The translations under genes were made by a program, and so were the position numbers. Source: Lingula anatina (lineage: Eukaryota; Brachiopoda; Lingulata; Lingulida; Lingulidae). Taken from it: a DNA stretch of 61,984 nt. How positions within the stretch are numbered: the first letter of the stretch is position 1; each line of letters starts with the position of its first letter. Positions 1 through 10,838 of this stretch are shown piece after piece. The stretch is taken from contig NW_019773515.1 of NCBI RefSeq assembly GCF_001039355.2, forward strand, positions 596,481 to 658,464. The letters are read 5' to 3'. The notes under the pieces were generated by a model. That model ran no database searches and had not been told where the DNA came from. It saw only the letters and a program-made list of their open reading frames with translations.

Positions 1-179
1 GAGGAGCAGAGAGGAGATACCGCCTCCTGATATTCTGATATTGTACCACCAGCTGGAGTAAGCGCAATCGTATGGACCCCCCCCCAAAAAAAAAAAGGGA
101 CACCACCACAGCCTTGTGCTTGACAAGCTTTATAAAATGCAATCAACAATAATTCTCAAAATATGCAAAAATATATTAC

Positions 180-1770
180 TAAAAATGGTACAATCAAAGT
201 TCAGTTCATCGTAAAAAGTAGGCCAAAGGTCAATTTTAAGGTCACAATAAATTGCCTCTAATGATTTTCTATTCAAATTCAATAGCAACTATGGGCGTAT
301 CTTTGCCAGTTTTGGAGATAAAACCAAAATTTACAAAGTTCAATTCATGATGATAAGTAGGTCAAAAGTCAATTTCAAGGTCACACTTAGATTGCCAGTA
401 TATGACTTCCTATTCAAGTTCAATAGTAACTATGGACTTATCTCTGCCAGTTTCGGAGATAAAAAGGAATGAAAATTCAGTTCGTAGTGAAAAGTAGGTC
501 AAATGTCAATTTTAAGGTCACAGTAAATTGCCTCTAATGACTTTCTATTCAAATTTAATGGTAACTATGGGTGTGTCTTTGCCAGTTTTGAAAGTGTAAG
601 CATTAAAAAAGTTGCAAAGTTCAGTTCATGTTGAAAAGTAGGTCAAAGGTCAATTTTAAGGTCACAGTAAATTGCCTCTAATGACTTTCTATTCAAATTC
701 AATAGTAACTATGCGCATATCTTTGCCAGTTTTGGAGATAAAAGGGAACAATATTTGCAAAGATCAGTTCATGGTAAAAAGTAGGTCAAAAGTCAACTTC
801 AAGGTCACAGTAAATTTCCAATATATGACATCCTATTCAAGTTCAATAGTAACTATGGACCTATCTCTGCCAGTTTTTGAGATAAAAGGGAACCAAAAGT
901 TGCAACGTTCAATTCATGATGAAAAGTAGGTCAAAAGTCAATTTCAAGGTCACACTTAGATTGCCAGTATATGACTTCCTATTCAAGTACAATAGTAACG
1001 ATGGACCTATCTCTGCCAGTTTTGGAGATAAAAGGGAACAAAAATTTCAGTTCATGGTGAAAAGTAGGTCAAAGGTCAATTTTAAGGTCACAATAAATTG
1101 CCTCTAATGACTTTCTATTCAAATTCAATAGTAACTACGGGCGTATCTTTGCCAGTTTTGTAAGTATAAGCATTAAAAAGTTGCAAAGTTCAGTTTATGG
1201 TGTAAAGGGGGTCAAAGGTCAATTTCAAGGTCAGAGTAAGATTGCCAGTATATGACTTCCAATTAAAGTTAAATAGTAACTATGGACCTATCTCTGCGAG
1301 TTTTGGAGATAAAAGGGAACGAAAACTTGCAAAGTTCAGTTTAAGGTGAAAAGTAGGTCAAAGGTCAATTTAAAGGTAACAGTAAATTGCCTCTAATGAC
1401 TTTCTATTCAAATTCAATAGCAACTATGGACCTATCTCTGCCAGGTTTGGAGTTAAAAAGGAAAGAAATAGCAAAGTTCAATTCATGATGAAAAGTAGGT
1501 CAAAGGTCAATTTCAAGGTGGCACTTAGATTGCCAGTATATGACTTCCTATTCGAGTTCAATAGTAACTATGGACCTATCTCTGCCATTTTGGAGGTAAA
1601 GGGGAACAAATACTTGTAAAGTTCAGTTCAGTTCAGTGAAAAGTAGGTCAAAGGTCAATTTCAAGGTAACAGTTGAATTGCCAGTATGTGACTTCCTATT
1701 CAACTTTAATAGTAACTATGGACCTATCTCTGCCAGTTTTGGTGATAAAAGGGACTAAATGTTATAATTT
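180..1770. repeat. Tandem satellite, about 142-bp unit, ~11 copies
   Basis: The motif GTAGGTCAAA recurs near 221, 357, 493, 639, 781, 926, 1065, 1208, 1356, 1495 and 1646, giving a unit of 136 to 151 bp. Each unit also contains GCCAGTTTTGGAGATAAAAG and TAACTATGG. The same unit occurs in reverse orientation at 58310-58710 and 61440-61984, each time beside the same non-repeated core, so the satellite is part of a dispersed element. Short open frames inside it are by-products of the repetition. Confidence 0.9.
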
Positions 1771-2615
1771 TGGAGTTACAATAATTTGCCATAAATTTCG
1801 TACAGAAAAAATTAATTAAAATAAAGAAAAGGTCATTTTGGTTGAAATTCTTGAAATGGGAGGTGCTGAGAAGTTCCAGATGTTCAAATTTCATGAAATA
1901 ATGTCATTTTTGACCAGAAGTTGTCTGCCTCGCCAAGCCATATGTTTTATGTTTCCCGGGGTTCAATATTTATTATCCATTACCGTACTGCACATTTTGC
2001 TTTCACCACCACAATGTACTTTTGATACGGCATAACTCGAAAACCGTATGGAATACAAAAAACGGAGACCACTTCCAGTGTCGGGCTTTACATGCTCTAC
2101 AAAATGCAAAAAAGAACAGGTCTCTAGCATTAACGGTTCGATTAGACACAGTTTTCAGTTTCGGTATGTTATGGCCGCTACTCCCGTGAAAATGCACCGA
2201 ATGACCCCAAACTCAAAGAGGTGAAAGATGACCTGAAGGGTAACACTTTCCAATAATATTATTGGTTAGGTCGGTGTAGTTTCTGAGTATCAGCGCAAAT
2301 TATTTTTTTTTTCGTAAAAATATTCGTTTTTTTTTTTTTTTTTTGAAAATTTTGGCCCGTTTGACCTTGAAGCAAAGGTCAAAGGTCAAATCCAAGGGCA
2401 TATTTGTAATCTCCACATATAACTTTCGGTCAGCCGTCTGTAGAAATTTTTCCCATAATTCCTTCGGTAGGGAAGATAATTAGCATTTAATTTTGCCGAT
2501 TTTGGACAAGGGTGCATTGCAATGAGCGCCACACCTAGACCCCAGCACCGACGAAGCCCAAATTTTACGTGGAACGAGTTGAGATTATAGGTGACCTAAT
2601 ATGGGGTTTAAACTT
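1771..2615 (+). mobile_element. Core of Helitron-like satellite-bearing repeat, copy A
   Basis: This stretch is the reverse complement of about 57590-58310 and 60890-61440. Shared landmarks include the AATAATATTATTGG segment near 2255, the AAGGTCAAAGGTCAAA segment near 2370 and GGGTGCATTGCAATGAGCGCC near 2510. Homology stops near 2605, just after GTGACCTAA. The terminal hairpin seen in the other two copies is missing, so copy A is truncated or rearranged there. No protein is encoded. Confidence 0.75.
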
Positions 2616-2655
2616 TATTTGAGAAATACGCTTAAGTACACTGGTTAAAACTTAC

Positions 2656-3310
2656 CTGAGGGCTTCATGGTGGTTAGGTTAAGCATCCCGTCAGTTGTGA
2701 TGGGCATCTCGTCAGTTGTGATGGGCATCTCGTCAGTTGTGCTGTGCATCACGTCATTTGTGATGGGCATCTCGTCAGTTGTGCTGCACATCACGTCAGT
2801 TGTGATGGGCATCTCGTCAGTTGTGCTGTGCATCACGTCAGTTGTGATGGGCATCTCGTCAGTAGTGATGGGCATCTCGTCAGTTGTGCTGTGCATCTCG
2901 TCAGTTGTGATGGGCATCTCGTCAGTTGTGATGGACATCACATCAGTTGTGCTGTGCATCTCATCAGTTGTGCTCTGCATCACGTCAGTTGTGATGGGCA
3001 TCTCGTCAGTTGTGATGGGCATCTCGTCAGTTGTGATGGGCATCACGTCAGTTGTTTTAGCTATCGTAGTGGTTGTGGTAGGCGTTGTGGTTGTTGTTGG
3101 CGCCGTGGTGGCGGTTGATGGCGTAGTAGTCGGATGTGCGACTGCTATATAATTTGACTCAGCGCGGTCCTTAAATGCAAAAAAGCTCATTTTATTGCAT
3201 ATTTCGGGACCGTCGAGCCTAAACTCTAACAAGCTCTTTCTCCTGATAAAAATCTGAGCTAACATTATGTTGATCCCACTCATGGCAAAATACCGCAAAA
3301 TATTGTTCAA
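2656..3310 (-). CDS. Thr-rich heptad-repeat exon, partial gene
   Basis: I do not recognise this gene. The frame, read from 3310 to about 2656, has an N-terminal stretch with no family I can name. A Thr/Pro-rich segment follows, then about 17 copies of a seven-residue unit of the form TTDEMPI / TTDVMHS, encoded by the 21-bp repeat at 2693-3056. The frame runs into a strong splice donor (CAG|GTAAGT on the minus strand, exon end 2656), which favours a real exon over a chance frame. The true exon start may be at an AG near 3149 (TTATATAG|CAGTC) rather than at the Met at 3310. Density of Thr and Ser suggests a mucin-like, possibly O-glycosylated extracellular segment. Downstream exons would lie before the window. 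It could belong with the minus-strand PAN exon at 6 kb, but no splice link is visible. Confidence 0.45.
2693..3056. repeat. 21-bp coding minisatellite, ~17 copies
   Basis: The unit CAGTTGTGATGGGCATCTCGT alternates with variants carrying CTGTGCATC or ATCACGTC. Because 21 is a multiple of three, all six frames tend to stay open, which explains overlapping plus-strand frames of 161 and 124 codons here. The minus-strand frame that ends in a donor site is the plausible one. Confidence 0.95.
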
Positions 3311-3710
3311 TTCTTGGACGTGTGGTAAATGAGATATAGTTGTATTTTATTATCTATGATTTGTAAAATACAGTATATCTTTTAAAAGTGTTTAATGTTT
3401 TAAGAAAAGGCATATAGATTGATTTAGAAACATTTACTAAAGAAATGTTAAATTAATTAGGCGAGATGCCATTTATTAGTGTGTTATTTTAATTATCTAT
3501 GTTTTGTACAGATTATAGAAAAAAAGTCCATTAGATGCCCATTAGATGTATAAATATAATATAAATAATAATAATAATAATAAATGAATGCATGGATGTT
3601 GTCTGGACCAGGTCCTAATATGGATATGGTCTGGGCAACTTAGGAAGTAGACTAGACTAGGACTGGGCATGTGGCATAGGTCTCTACATCAAACAAAAAT
3701 AAAACACGCC

Positions 3711-3938
3711 TAAAGCCCCCTTTACACTGGATGCGTCTTTTCTGTGTCTCGTAGCAAGCTCCCGTTTTAGAGTAAAAAATATATACTTCACGTACCGAAA
3801 ACTGGCCATCCACTGAGTATTATTTCTTTAATGAGTGCGGTGCTTATGCCTCCTTTCTACGACGACAGCGGTGCTAGTTTCATGGTTGTAGAAAGGACGC
3901 AGAAAGGACGCCATCAAATGTAATGGGGGGGGGGTTAA
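3711..3938. mobile_element. Small TIR element, family M3 copy 1
   Basis: It begins TAAAGCCCCCTTTACACTGG and ends with an inverted version (GACGCAGAAAGGACGCCATC... then a G run and TTA). A second copy lies at 23580-23798, and a partial one at about 10580-10660 beside the assembly gap. It is non-coding and non-autonomous. The CACTGGATGCGTC core of the ends looks hAT-like, which is an inference. Confidence 0.7.
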
Positions 3939-3944
3939 GAAAAT

Positions 3945-4625
3945 ATATTTAAGGTTATTGTAACCCATTTTTTTTACCTAGATACCGGAAGTGAGTTTTT
4001 CCCTGCTTCTAGTCATTCAATAATATATCTATTTCTGTGAAGATTTAAAACAATACAAAACCTTCGAAAATATATATTGGCGTTTATATTTTTTCGTTGT
4101 AATGTATATGCATAGGCAACTCAAACCTTTAATCGTCAATTTAACACATTTCTATTTGGAGGGGCGATAGCAATCAGTATAGGACGTAACTTTATCCCTT
4201 AACAAGTTTATCAAGAAAATTAGCAGAGTTTACCAGGAGTGCATAGTCTAAAATCCCGTACCTATAACTTTTTGTTATGTAGTTATAAGCTCCTAATTAC
4301 AGATTTTCATGGATCGAAGTCATCATTTTGCTTTATCAACGATAAAACTGAACTAAGACTGATTGAAAATCACTGGCAGGGTTTTGGCGTACTAAATGTT
4401 GTCATTAGATTGGCGTTATAAGCGTGATGAGATAAAAGAAATTTTTGAAAAACCGTTTTTTCAGCTTTTACCCCAAAACCTCAATCATGACGTCACCCGT
4501 AACATAACATGTGCGTTTATGTTAATCAATTTTGTTACTGAACACTAAAGATTTATTTGTTACCCAAAAGATTGTATTTAAGGTAATAAGTAAAGAGTTG
4601 CGAAGGGCGCAGGTGATAATATTCT
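3945..4625 (+). repeat. Dispersed ~680-bp repeat, copy 1
   Basis: It is similar along its whole length, with many substitutions, to 13540-14290. Shared landmarks are ATTGTAACCC, GCGTTTATATTTTTCG, GATAGCAATCAGTAT, GCAGGGTTTTG and GACGTCACCCGTAA or its variant. There is no coding frame and no obvious terminal inverted repeat. It is an old non-coding repeat of unknown class. Confidence 0.75.
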
Positions 4626-5940
4626 TAACCAATTTATGCCCACTGGCCTACACATGGGACGATTACCAAATCTTCCATGCTATACTTTCTTAATACAACC
4701 CCAATGTGAAAACAAATCGCTATAGAAATAATTTGTCTTGCATATTGTTCTCATTTGATAGGGGGCACCTTAAGAACAATTTTAGGTGGCAGCTAGAAGA
4801 GGTCCGGCGTAAGAGCGACCGTTGCTGTGACTAGACACTGCAGACTCCTTTGTGGGGCGTGTAACTCTTTTACAGCCAATAATTAGGAAAATATGGTTAT
4901 CCAAATAGTTTTAAATGGTTGTCGTATGGCATGGAATAGGCAATGCATTTTGTTTGCATCGCTGGCGAATTCAATTAATGAACTGATGTCACAATGACAT
5001 CAAGGAGATAATTAACAGTTATCAAAACACGATTATAGCCCTTATTTTCATTTATCAGCCAGCAAAATAGGAAAACCTGATAAAAAATGATTTGGAAAAA
5101 AATATTCCATACTAAATGTCAAGTCTGTATCATCAATTGTGTAATGAATCAACCTGATTCACTTCACTGAGAAGACTACAACGAAAATTTGTCTGTGGCC
5201 GATACCGCCATTTCTTATGCCCTTCGTAGCTTTAGTCAAAAGTAAAAGTAATTCTGGAGCAAAGTGTTCAGTAGTTCAAGGACTATATACCAGAATGATA
5301 TTGCTTATAGTCTATATGTACATTAGAGTGTCTGTGTTTTCTTTTTTAAGTTTTATACATGTAATTAACTGTAATCAGATAGAAACCAATAAACTTTCAA
5401 TTTTTATTTGAGTTTTCGTTTTTTCATTAACCTCCCTTGCTCTTTCATATCACTTTTATACAGTAAAAAAAGACATTCTAAGCATTTTCTTCATTCTTAT
5501 ACTTCCAAAAATGTTTTTAGGAAATTATAATGGTTATCACTTAAATAACTTGATTTCCTGTCCATGGGGAATAGAAACGTTCAATTTATAACATTTCATT
5601 TTCTTTTAAAATGTAAATTGAAAAAAACTTGCTTTATACGGAAAACGTTTCTTTTTACCTTCATATACATGTATGCCCGTCCTCCCATGTATAGGACGCC
5701 TATTATTTTACTATTTATATAGCACTATTTGTATTTGAAATAAAGTTTTATGTTTCCAGCCTAGACCCCAGCTAAAACCACATTTGCAGTAAAAAAAGTT
5801 AAATGCTGGAATTAAATGGACCACTGAACTACCCAGCATGCCAACCCAATCAAAATTAAATCAATAACTATTTTTTTCTATATCATTTCGTTTGTGGTAT
5901 TGCTATCCCTTATTTGTAACTCAGACATGTTTTTAAGGAC
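4626..5940. other. No gene recognised
   Basis: AT-rich sequence with only short chance frames. I see no splice-supported exon or clear repeat. Confidence 0.5.
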
Positions 5941-5947
5941 TTGTACA

Positions 5948-5954
5948 TTAAAAT

Positions 5955-5990
<36 letters not shown>

Positions 5991-6370
5991 AGACTATAGT
6001 GTAAGGAAAATAATAGAAAAGAGAAATATGTTCTTATCGATGTGTAGTAGACGCAGTTTTCTCCCATCGTTGACGAACTTTTATCAAGCATCTGAGACGA
6101 CATCTCACACTTCCCTGTTATCTTGTCAAAGGCTACAGAGACGCAGGCGGGGAGATTAATACACTCTTTAACGCAGCACAATATGCAACCTGCCTCAATT
6201 TCGGCAAAGTGCACAGAAGGCTCGTGATCATAAGTACCCTGATTTCGTGGACATATTTTCTTGTGTTGTTTTGTGAAGGTGACACATTTGTTGCACCGCT
6301 TTACATGGTTGGATTGTCCTATAATTGTAAACAACACGAAGAGGTGTGCGAGTTTTGTCATTAACACCAT
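5948..6370 (-). CDS. Small secreted PAN/apple-type domain protein
   Basis: The 140-residue frame starts at Met 6370 with a likely signal peptide (MVLMTKLAHLFVLFTIIGQS). A Cys-rich domain follows: CILCCVKECINLPACVSVAF at about residues 62-81, then GKCEM near 87 and CVYYTS at about 105-110. This Cys pattern, with the VAFD...GKCEM segment, is typical of PAN/apple domains, which mediate protein or carbohydrate binding in extracellular proteins. The last ~30 residues are unusual: a hydrophobic stretch, then alternating Glu-Arg read from the (CT)n microsatellite at 5957-5991. Either the gene ends by reading the microsatellite, or the true exon ends soon after the last Cys at a weak donor I cannot fix. 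The PAN assignment is inferred from the Cys spacing. Confidence 0.6.
5957..5991. repeat. (CT)n microsatellite
   Basis: About 17 CT dinucleotides with one interruption. On the minus strand they encode the Glu-Arg tail of the overlapping frame. Confidence 0.95.
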
Positions 6371-6499
6371 GGTCTTCTTTGTGCAAGTTCTTACATACGT
6401 AGCACTTTCTGTGGGCTTCTCTTACACGGTGCTATCACTTTCAAATAAAGAAAATCAACGTTTTAATAATCGGCTATATAATTTTTGCTATTTTTGAAT

Positions 6500-7328
6500 A
6501 ATATTGACTCTGGTTGTCTGACATCACAGCTGGTAAAACACAGTCGCCGCTTTAAAACATCCACTTATACCGTTACTCATACGCGGTATGAAAGAGCGTC
6601 TGTATCTACCTAGCCAGCGCTCGTTAAGCGAAGCTTTGCATCCTCGCTGCTCCCTTAGGTATTGTCCCCATAATTGTCCGCATGGCAGAACCTGTTTGTT
6701 GAATCCACACGAAGCGGCACTTTTTTTTCATTCACGTCCACGTTTGTAGAGCAGATCAATGAAAAGTCTCATTTTCTGAGGCCTTTTTATGACTGATGAC
6801 ACTTGGTTGAAATCTATCATTACGTATTTAGTTATTGATTTTGCCTTTTTTAAAAATCACACATAAGGCGATACACTATAATCTCAATAATTGCATTTTT
6901 ATTCACTATTGCCGATCTATGTTTTTTTAATTAATTTTTTTGTTTGTTTGTTTGTTTGTTTGTTTGTTTTGTTGTCTTTAGCGAAAAAGGAGCATTTTCA
7001 AGATACTGTTTGATGATGTTTTTGGCGTGTTATTACTTATCTAAATAACATTATTAGCTTCTCTGATTATTCAATTCGAGTAAACAAAGTGATATTTTGT
7101 AAAAAAAATGCTTTAATCATAAAATGTTTATCTACAGATGGGTTTTCAAACATTTTAATAGTCCAGTGTGTCTGCCATTACAGACAGAGAAACGGCAATA
7201 ATGTTATACTGATTAAAACGGAGCTTTAAGTTACGAGTTACGTCAACCCCACATGTAACTGTGCGTGGAAGAGTGAACGTGTGCAACTACTTTACTCTAT
7301 TGCTGATTCTTTGCTAATCAAACGGACA
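6500..7328. other. No gene recognised; (TTTG)n near 6940
   Basis: AT-rich intergenic sequence with a short (TTTG) microsatellite at about 6940-6970. No supported gene. Confidence 0.5.
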
Positions 7329-7546
7329 CTACCATTGGCTATAGAACGGAACTGTGTACAGCTTAGGCATAAAGAGGCAGACCAGTTGAGCCGTCCCGCT
7401 TATTGCTACCGCCACGCACATGGTGAAGACTCGGATGTAGTGAGTGGGCGTGGCTATATACACGGGGACGAATGCCAGCCATAGGACAAGGGCGGTGTAG
7501 TTGGTAAAGGCGATGTGGCATATTTCATAGCCAAGTGTATGGAAAA
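7329..7546 (-). CDS. Class C GPCR fragment (TM6-TM7), partial or relic
   Basis: The frame reads the end of a seven-transmembrane class C receptor of the metabotropic glutamate type. CHIAFTNYTALVLWLAFVPV matches the TM6 region, and an IRVFTMCVAVAISG segment leads to CLFMPKLYTV, the conserved end of TM7. A splice acceptor (TTTAAAG|TTTTCC on the minus strand) fits an exon start at 7546. The frame stops six residues after the PKLYTV motif, where family members usually continue into a cytoplasmic tail. None of the preceding exons (extracellular Venus-flytrap and Cys-rich domains, TM1-5) is visible at higher coordinates. It may be an exon of a gene broken by poor assembly, or an isolated pseudogene fragment. 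The family call is firm; the gene status is not. Confidence 0.65.
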
Positions 7547-7604
7547 CTTTAAAGTAAAGGAGGCAACATGCATAGAACATTGTACACATGTAAACGTTTA
7601 CCAA

Positions 7605-8453
7605 TATTCTTAATTCAAATGACGGCTATCTTGGAATTTCTGAAATTCCCAAGCGTATGCACACTTGTTGTCCACTAGATTTTAAGTTAAGCAACAAGGA
7701 GTTTACGATGACCATTCACATAGTGAAAACCCTACCGACACATATCTGACCTCTGACTTAATTATCTTTCACTTGATGCTAATAAACCTTGGTCACCCTA
7801 TCGGTATCGACAGGTCAGAATTCAACAACAACAAAAAAAAATTAAAAATAATGATAATAATAAAATGATAATTATAACGTAAAATGTTTTCACAAAATCA
7901 GGTTGTAATTTGCTTACGCTGATTGGTAATCTATGATAGAGCACCAAAAACGATAAAATTCCCCGTGAAAGGTAATGAATAAAAAGTACAAACAAGCGTG
8001 AAAGTGAGATAAATTGCAATTCGCTGTGATCAATCACAATAAATGGAATAGTAAATTTAACATAAGCTTTCGTGACTGTTTTATTTTACCTTTAAATGAG
8101 TTTTGACAAAGAGTGGCAAAACACATTAATCATGTGCGCTTAACTATCACTCTTATTGTGCGATATTGATCGTTTCCGCGAATGCTGTCTGATTTCTTGC
8201 AGAGTAACTGAAGCTCTTTTTTCTTCTTTGTGAGGGCCTCATTTTGTATTTTTTGTTACCTGCGACAGACATTTTTTTTCTTTCCCAAAATGAGTGGACC
8301 AAATGACTGAAACATTCATATTAGGTGAGGCACCCAGTCCCTTAACTCACGAATGCAGCATTTTATCCTCCGCCCTTCGTGAAACGAAGTCATTGTACCC
8401 GGTGATTCGCGATTTTCAGGATTTTCGACTTGCATTATCAGTGAGATATAAAT

Positions 8454-8485
<32 letters not shown>

Positions 8486-8765
8486 GGGAAATAAAAGAAA
8501 ATCTATTCATTAATAAGTATAAACCTACATTGAATAGATAAAAGCATTGGTAAAAGTAACAATTAAACACTCATTGTTAAAGACGTCACATTTAAGCCTT
8601 TATGACATCACCTAGTAACAAATAAACAAAACCCCCTGAAGAAAGAAAGAAACCGGTCGGGGCAAGAAAGTTGCTGTTCTTCTTTTTCTTTTATTATATA
8701 TATATATATATATATACATGTATATATATATATATACTGCCTAACTTGTAGTTAGTTTAGTGTGT
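7605..8765. other. No gene recognised; (AT)n tracts
   Basis: AT-rich sequence with (AT)n runs at about 8461-8480 and 8695-8735. The frames on both strands are low-complexity. No gene is supported. Confidence 0.5.
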
Positions 8766-9002
8766 GAGCCCATTAAGAATAGAAGATCCAGATCAAATAT
8801 GGGGGACCCTACATGAAAGAAGAGCTGACTAATCTGCTGATGCCCTCCCTGCCTCCACACATGCCATTTAATGGGTAAAATCATGGCTCCGAGGTTTAAT
8901 TTCTAGACCCCTGCAAGAATGGTGCGTGTGGAGGAGGGGAGACCATCAGCGTATTAGTCAGTGGATCAGAAGGTCCTCGGATCTTCTATTCTGAATGGGC
9001 TC
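8766..9002. mobile_element. Small TIR element, family M2 copy 1
   Basis: The ends are inverted copies: GAGCCCATTAAGAATAGAAG on the left and CTTCTATTCTGAATGGGCTC on the right. The interior is non-coding. Related copies lie at 16633-17095 and 21137-21322. They share the CCATTCAGAATAG end and an inner GGTCAAATATGG-like motif. Confidence 0.8.
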
Positions 9003-9037
9003 TATTTTTAATACTTAGTTTTATCAAACTGTATTCN

Positions 9038-9071
<34 letters not shown>

Positions 9072-10170
9072 TATTGTGATTTGTGAATTAATGGTTTTTA
9101 TTCTTGAACTGTGATCACACACACCCCCCTAAATGGGACCCTCCTTTACGGCATTTCCTTGCCTTGATGGACTGAGGCAGGCGATCACCCAGTGTTATCA
9201 GACGATAACCATTCACTACATCTTACTGCGGTATTATGGTGACAAATTATGCGACCACCAATAACCGCTGAATTGTTGATACTTCATTAGTTGACAAAAT
9301 TTTCATTCATCTACTCTGATTTTTTATTATTTTTATTTTTATTTTTTACTTTTTTTTCTTTCAATGTTAAAGATCTTAGATGGATTTTAGAAAGGCAAGT
9401 TTTGCATTCGAGTGATGTTGTCCCGTTTAAAACAACACTTCATTGATTTTAATCCTTTTAGGGATGCAAGCATTGTTGTTTTTGAGAACATCTCAATGAA
9501 AATATCCAGTGCATTTAAAACAACTGGCTGTGAAAAACGACTTTCCGTCATGATCCAGGCATCAAAAAGTGTGTTTTTATGATGCAACAGACATAAACCC
9601 CATAGCAAACGTACATTAACTTGAAAAATATAATAGTGTTTTTCCCTTGCGGGGCTCGCGTCTTTTTGTTCAATGACTGATGCTGAAAGGCGTGAAGAAA
9701 TGTTCGATATTATTTTCATTTCAAAATGTATTTCGTTAATTTATCAAATGCGACTGAGCGGGTGTGCGACCATGTGAACAGTCCAAAACAGGTGAAAACT
9801 TTTATGTTCGTCTCATGTGTTGAGGGGAGCTGATGAATTTTTAATTGGGCAAACTGTGGGAGATCACGTAGCAATTTATCAGATGTACGTTTAATAACTC
9901 TAGGGGTTATTCAGCAAAACGGAAAGGTTTTGGAAAAGGAGACTCTAGATCAAACGGTCGATATCGTAGTTACACAAGCACGGTGTAGGTATTATCTTGT
10001 GCAAATAAAAAAATGTATGGGAGATGAATTCAAAATGGAAATATATCACAGGAAAGTAGTTTTTGTCCGAAATCGGTAGCATTTCCGAATTCAGTCATTC
10101 ATTTTCTATCTTTTACATGATCTATCTTTCGAAGGGTTCTGTGAAATTTTGTCCTAGGGAGCATTCACAT
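9003..10170. other. No gene recognised; single-N join at 9037
   Basis: A single N at 9037 sits beside an (AT)n tract of about 30 bases, suggesting a join across a microsatellite. The rest is AT-rich. A 110-codon minus-strand frame at 9387-9719 shows no family I recognise and no splice support. Confidence 0.5.
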
Positions 10171-10171
10171 T

Positions 10172-10343
10172 CGATATAGCACCAGCTAGATCCTGGACCA
10201 GCTAATTAAGCGGAGCGCTCACGAAGTTAATTACCCCCCTATCTGCTCGCGTTCTAGGGGGCTTGTCAGACAATTAATCTGATTATATTGACTGCACCTT
10301 TAGCGAGAACTCTTGCAGAGTTGGATCGATCCAGCTGGTGCGA
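10172..10343. mobile_element. Small TIR element, diverged M4 relative
   Basis: The ends GCACCAGCTAGATCC and GGATCGATCCAGCTGGTGC are inverted repeats of each other. The interior (ACGAAGTTAATTACCCCCCT and AATTAATCTG) aligns in reverse orientation with the elements at ~16780-16998 and ~42038-42258, so this is a third, more diverged member. Confidence 0.6.
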
Positions 10344-10502
10344 TGGCCGAATATGAATGCTTCCTTAGAAACCATGACATCACTGGGGGTACACTTAAAC
10401 CATTATCATGATCTATGACCATAATTCTGAATCGCTTCTTACGTTGACGTACTGCGTCAAAATCTTGGGTCAAAATCAGGGCTAGGCTCACCGGTACAAA
10501 TA

Positions 10503-10576
10503 CATAACAGAGTCCGCTTCCTATGTATTTGTACATATGTATATGTACAAATACATAGGAAGCGGACTCTGTTATG
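10503..10576. repeat. Perfect 36-bp inverted repeat with 2-base spacer
   Basis: The arms at 10503-10538 and 10541-10576 are exact reverse complements (left arm starts CATAACAGAGTCCGCTTCCT), separated by GT. The first flanking bases do not pair. Old repeats nearby have many mismatches, so the perfect match implies a very recent event or a fold-back artefact near the assembly gap. Confidence 0.95.
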
Positions 10577-10579
10577 GGG

Positions 10580-10660
10580 GACTCTCTTGCACCGTCCAGT
10601 GAAAAGGGATTTTAAGATTACACTAGACGGCGTCCTTTCTGCGTCTCTAGAAACGCACTC
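10580..10660. mobile_element. Partial M3 small TIR element
   Basis: TTACACTAGACGGCGTCCTT and the following TCTGCGTCTC resemble the ends of the copies at 3711 and 23580. The rest is lost or hidden by the nearby G run and gap. Confidence 0.4.
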
Positions 10661-10838
10661 ACAGTCAGCAGCTTTCCTGTATTCTACTCTACGTCAAGTG
10701 GTGGTGATGGGGGGGGGGGGGGGGGATTTTCAGCAGTCAGGGAGGGCCCGGGTTGGGGCGACCCCGCGAAGACCCCAGGGGGTTTAGGGGAAATATTTTA
10801 TAGAAGGGGGCCAAAAAAAAAACATAAAACGTTCCAAA

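Noticed and set aside
672-1107. Short frames in the satellite
   Set aside because: They repeat with the 142-bp unit and show no domain or splice support.
2693-3056. CRISPR-like regular 21-bp repetition
   Set aside because: The units are contiguous, with no spacers, and they encode a heptad protein repeat in an animal genome.
2667-3152. Plus-strand frames of 161 and 124 codons over the 21-bp repeat
   Set aside because: A 21-bp repeat without stops keeps several frames open. Only the minus-strand frame has a splice donor and plausible composition.
9387-9719. 110-codon minus-strand frame
   Set aside because: No recognisable family, no signal peptide, no clear splice sites.
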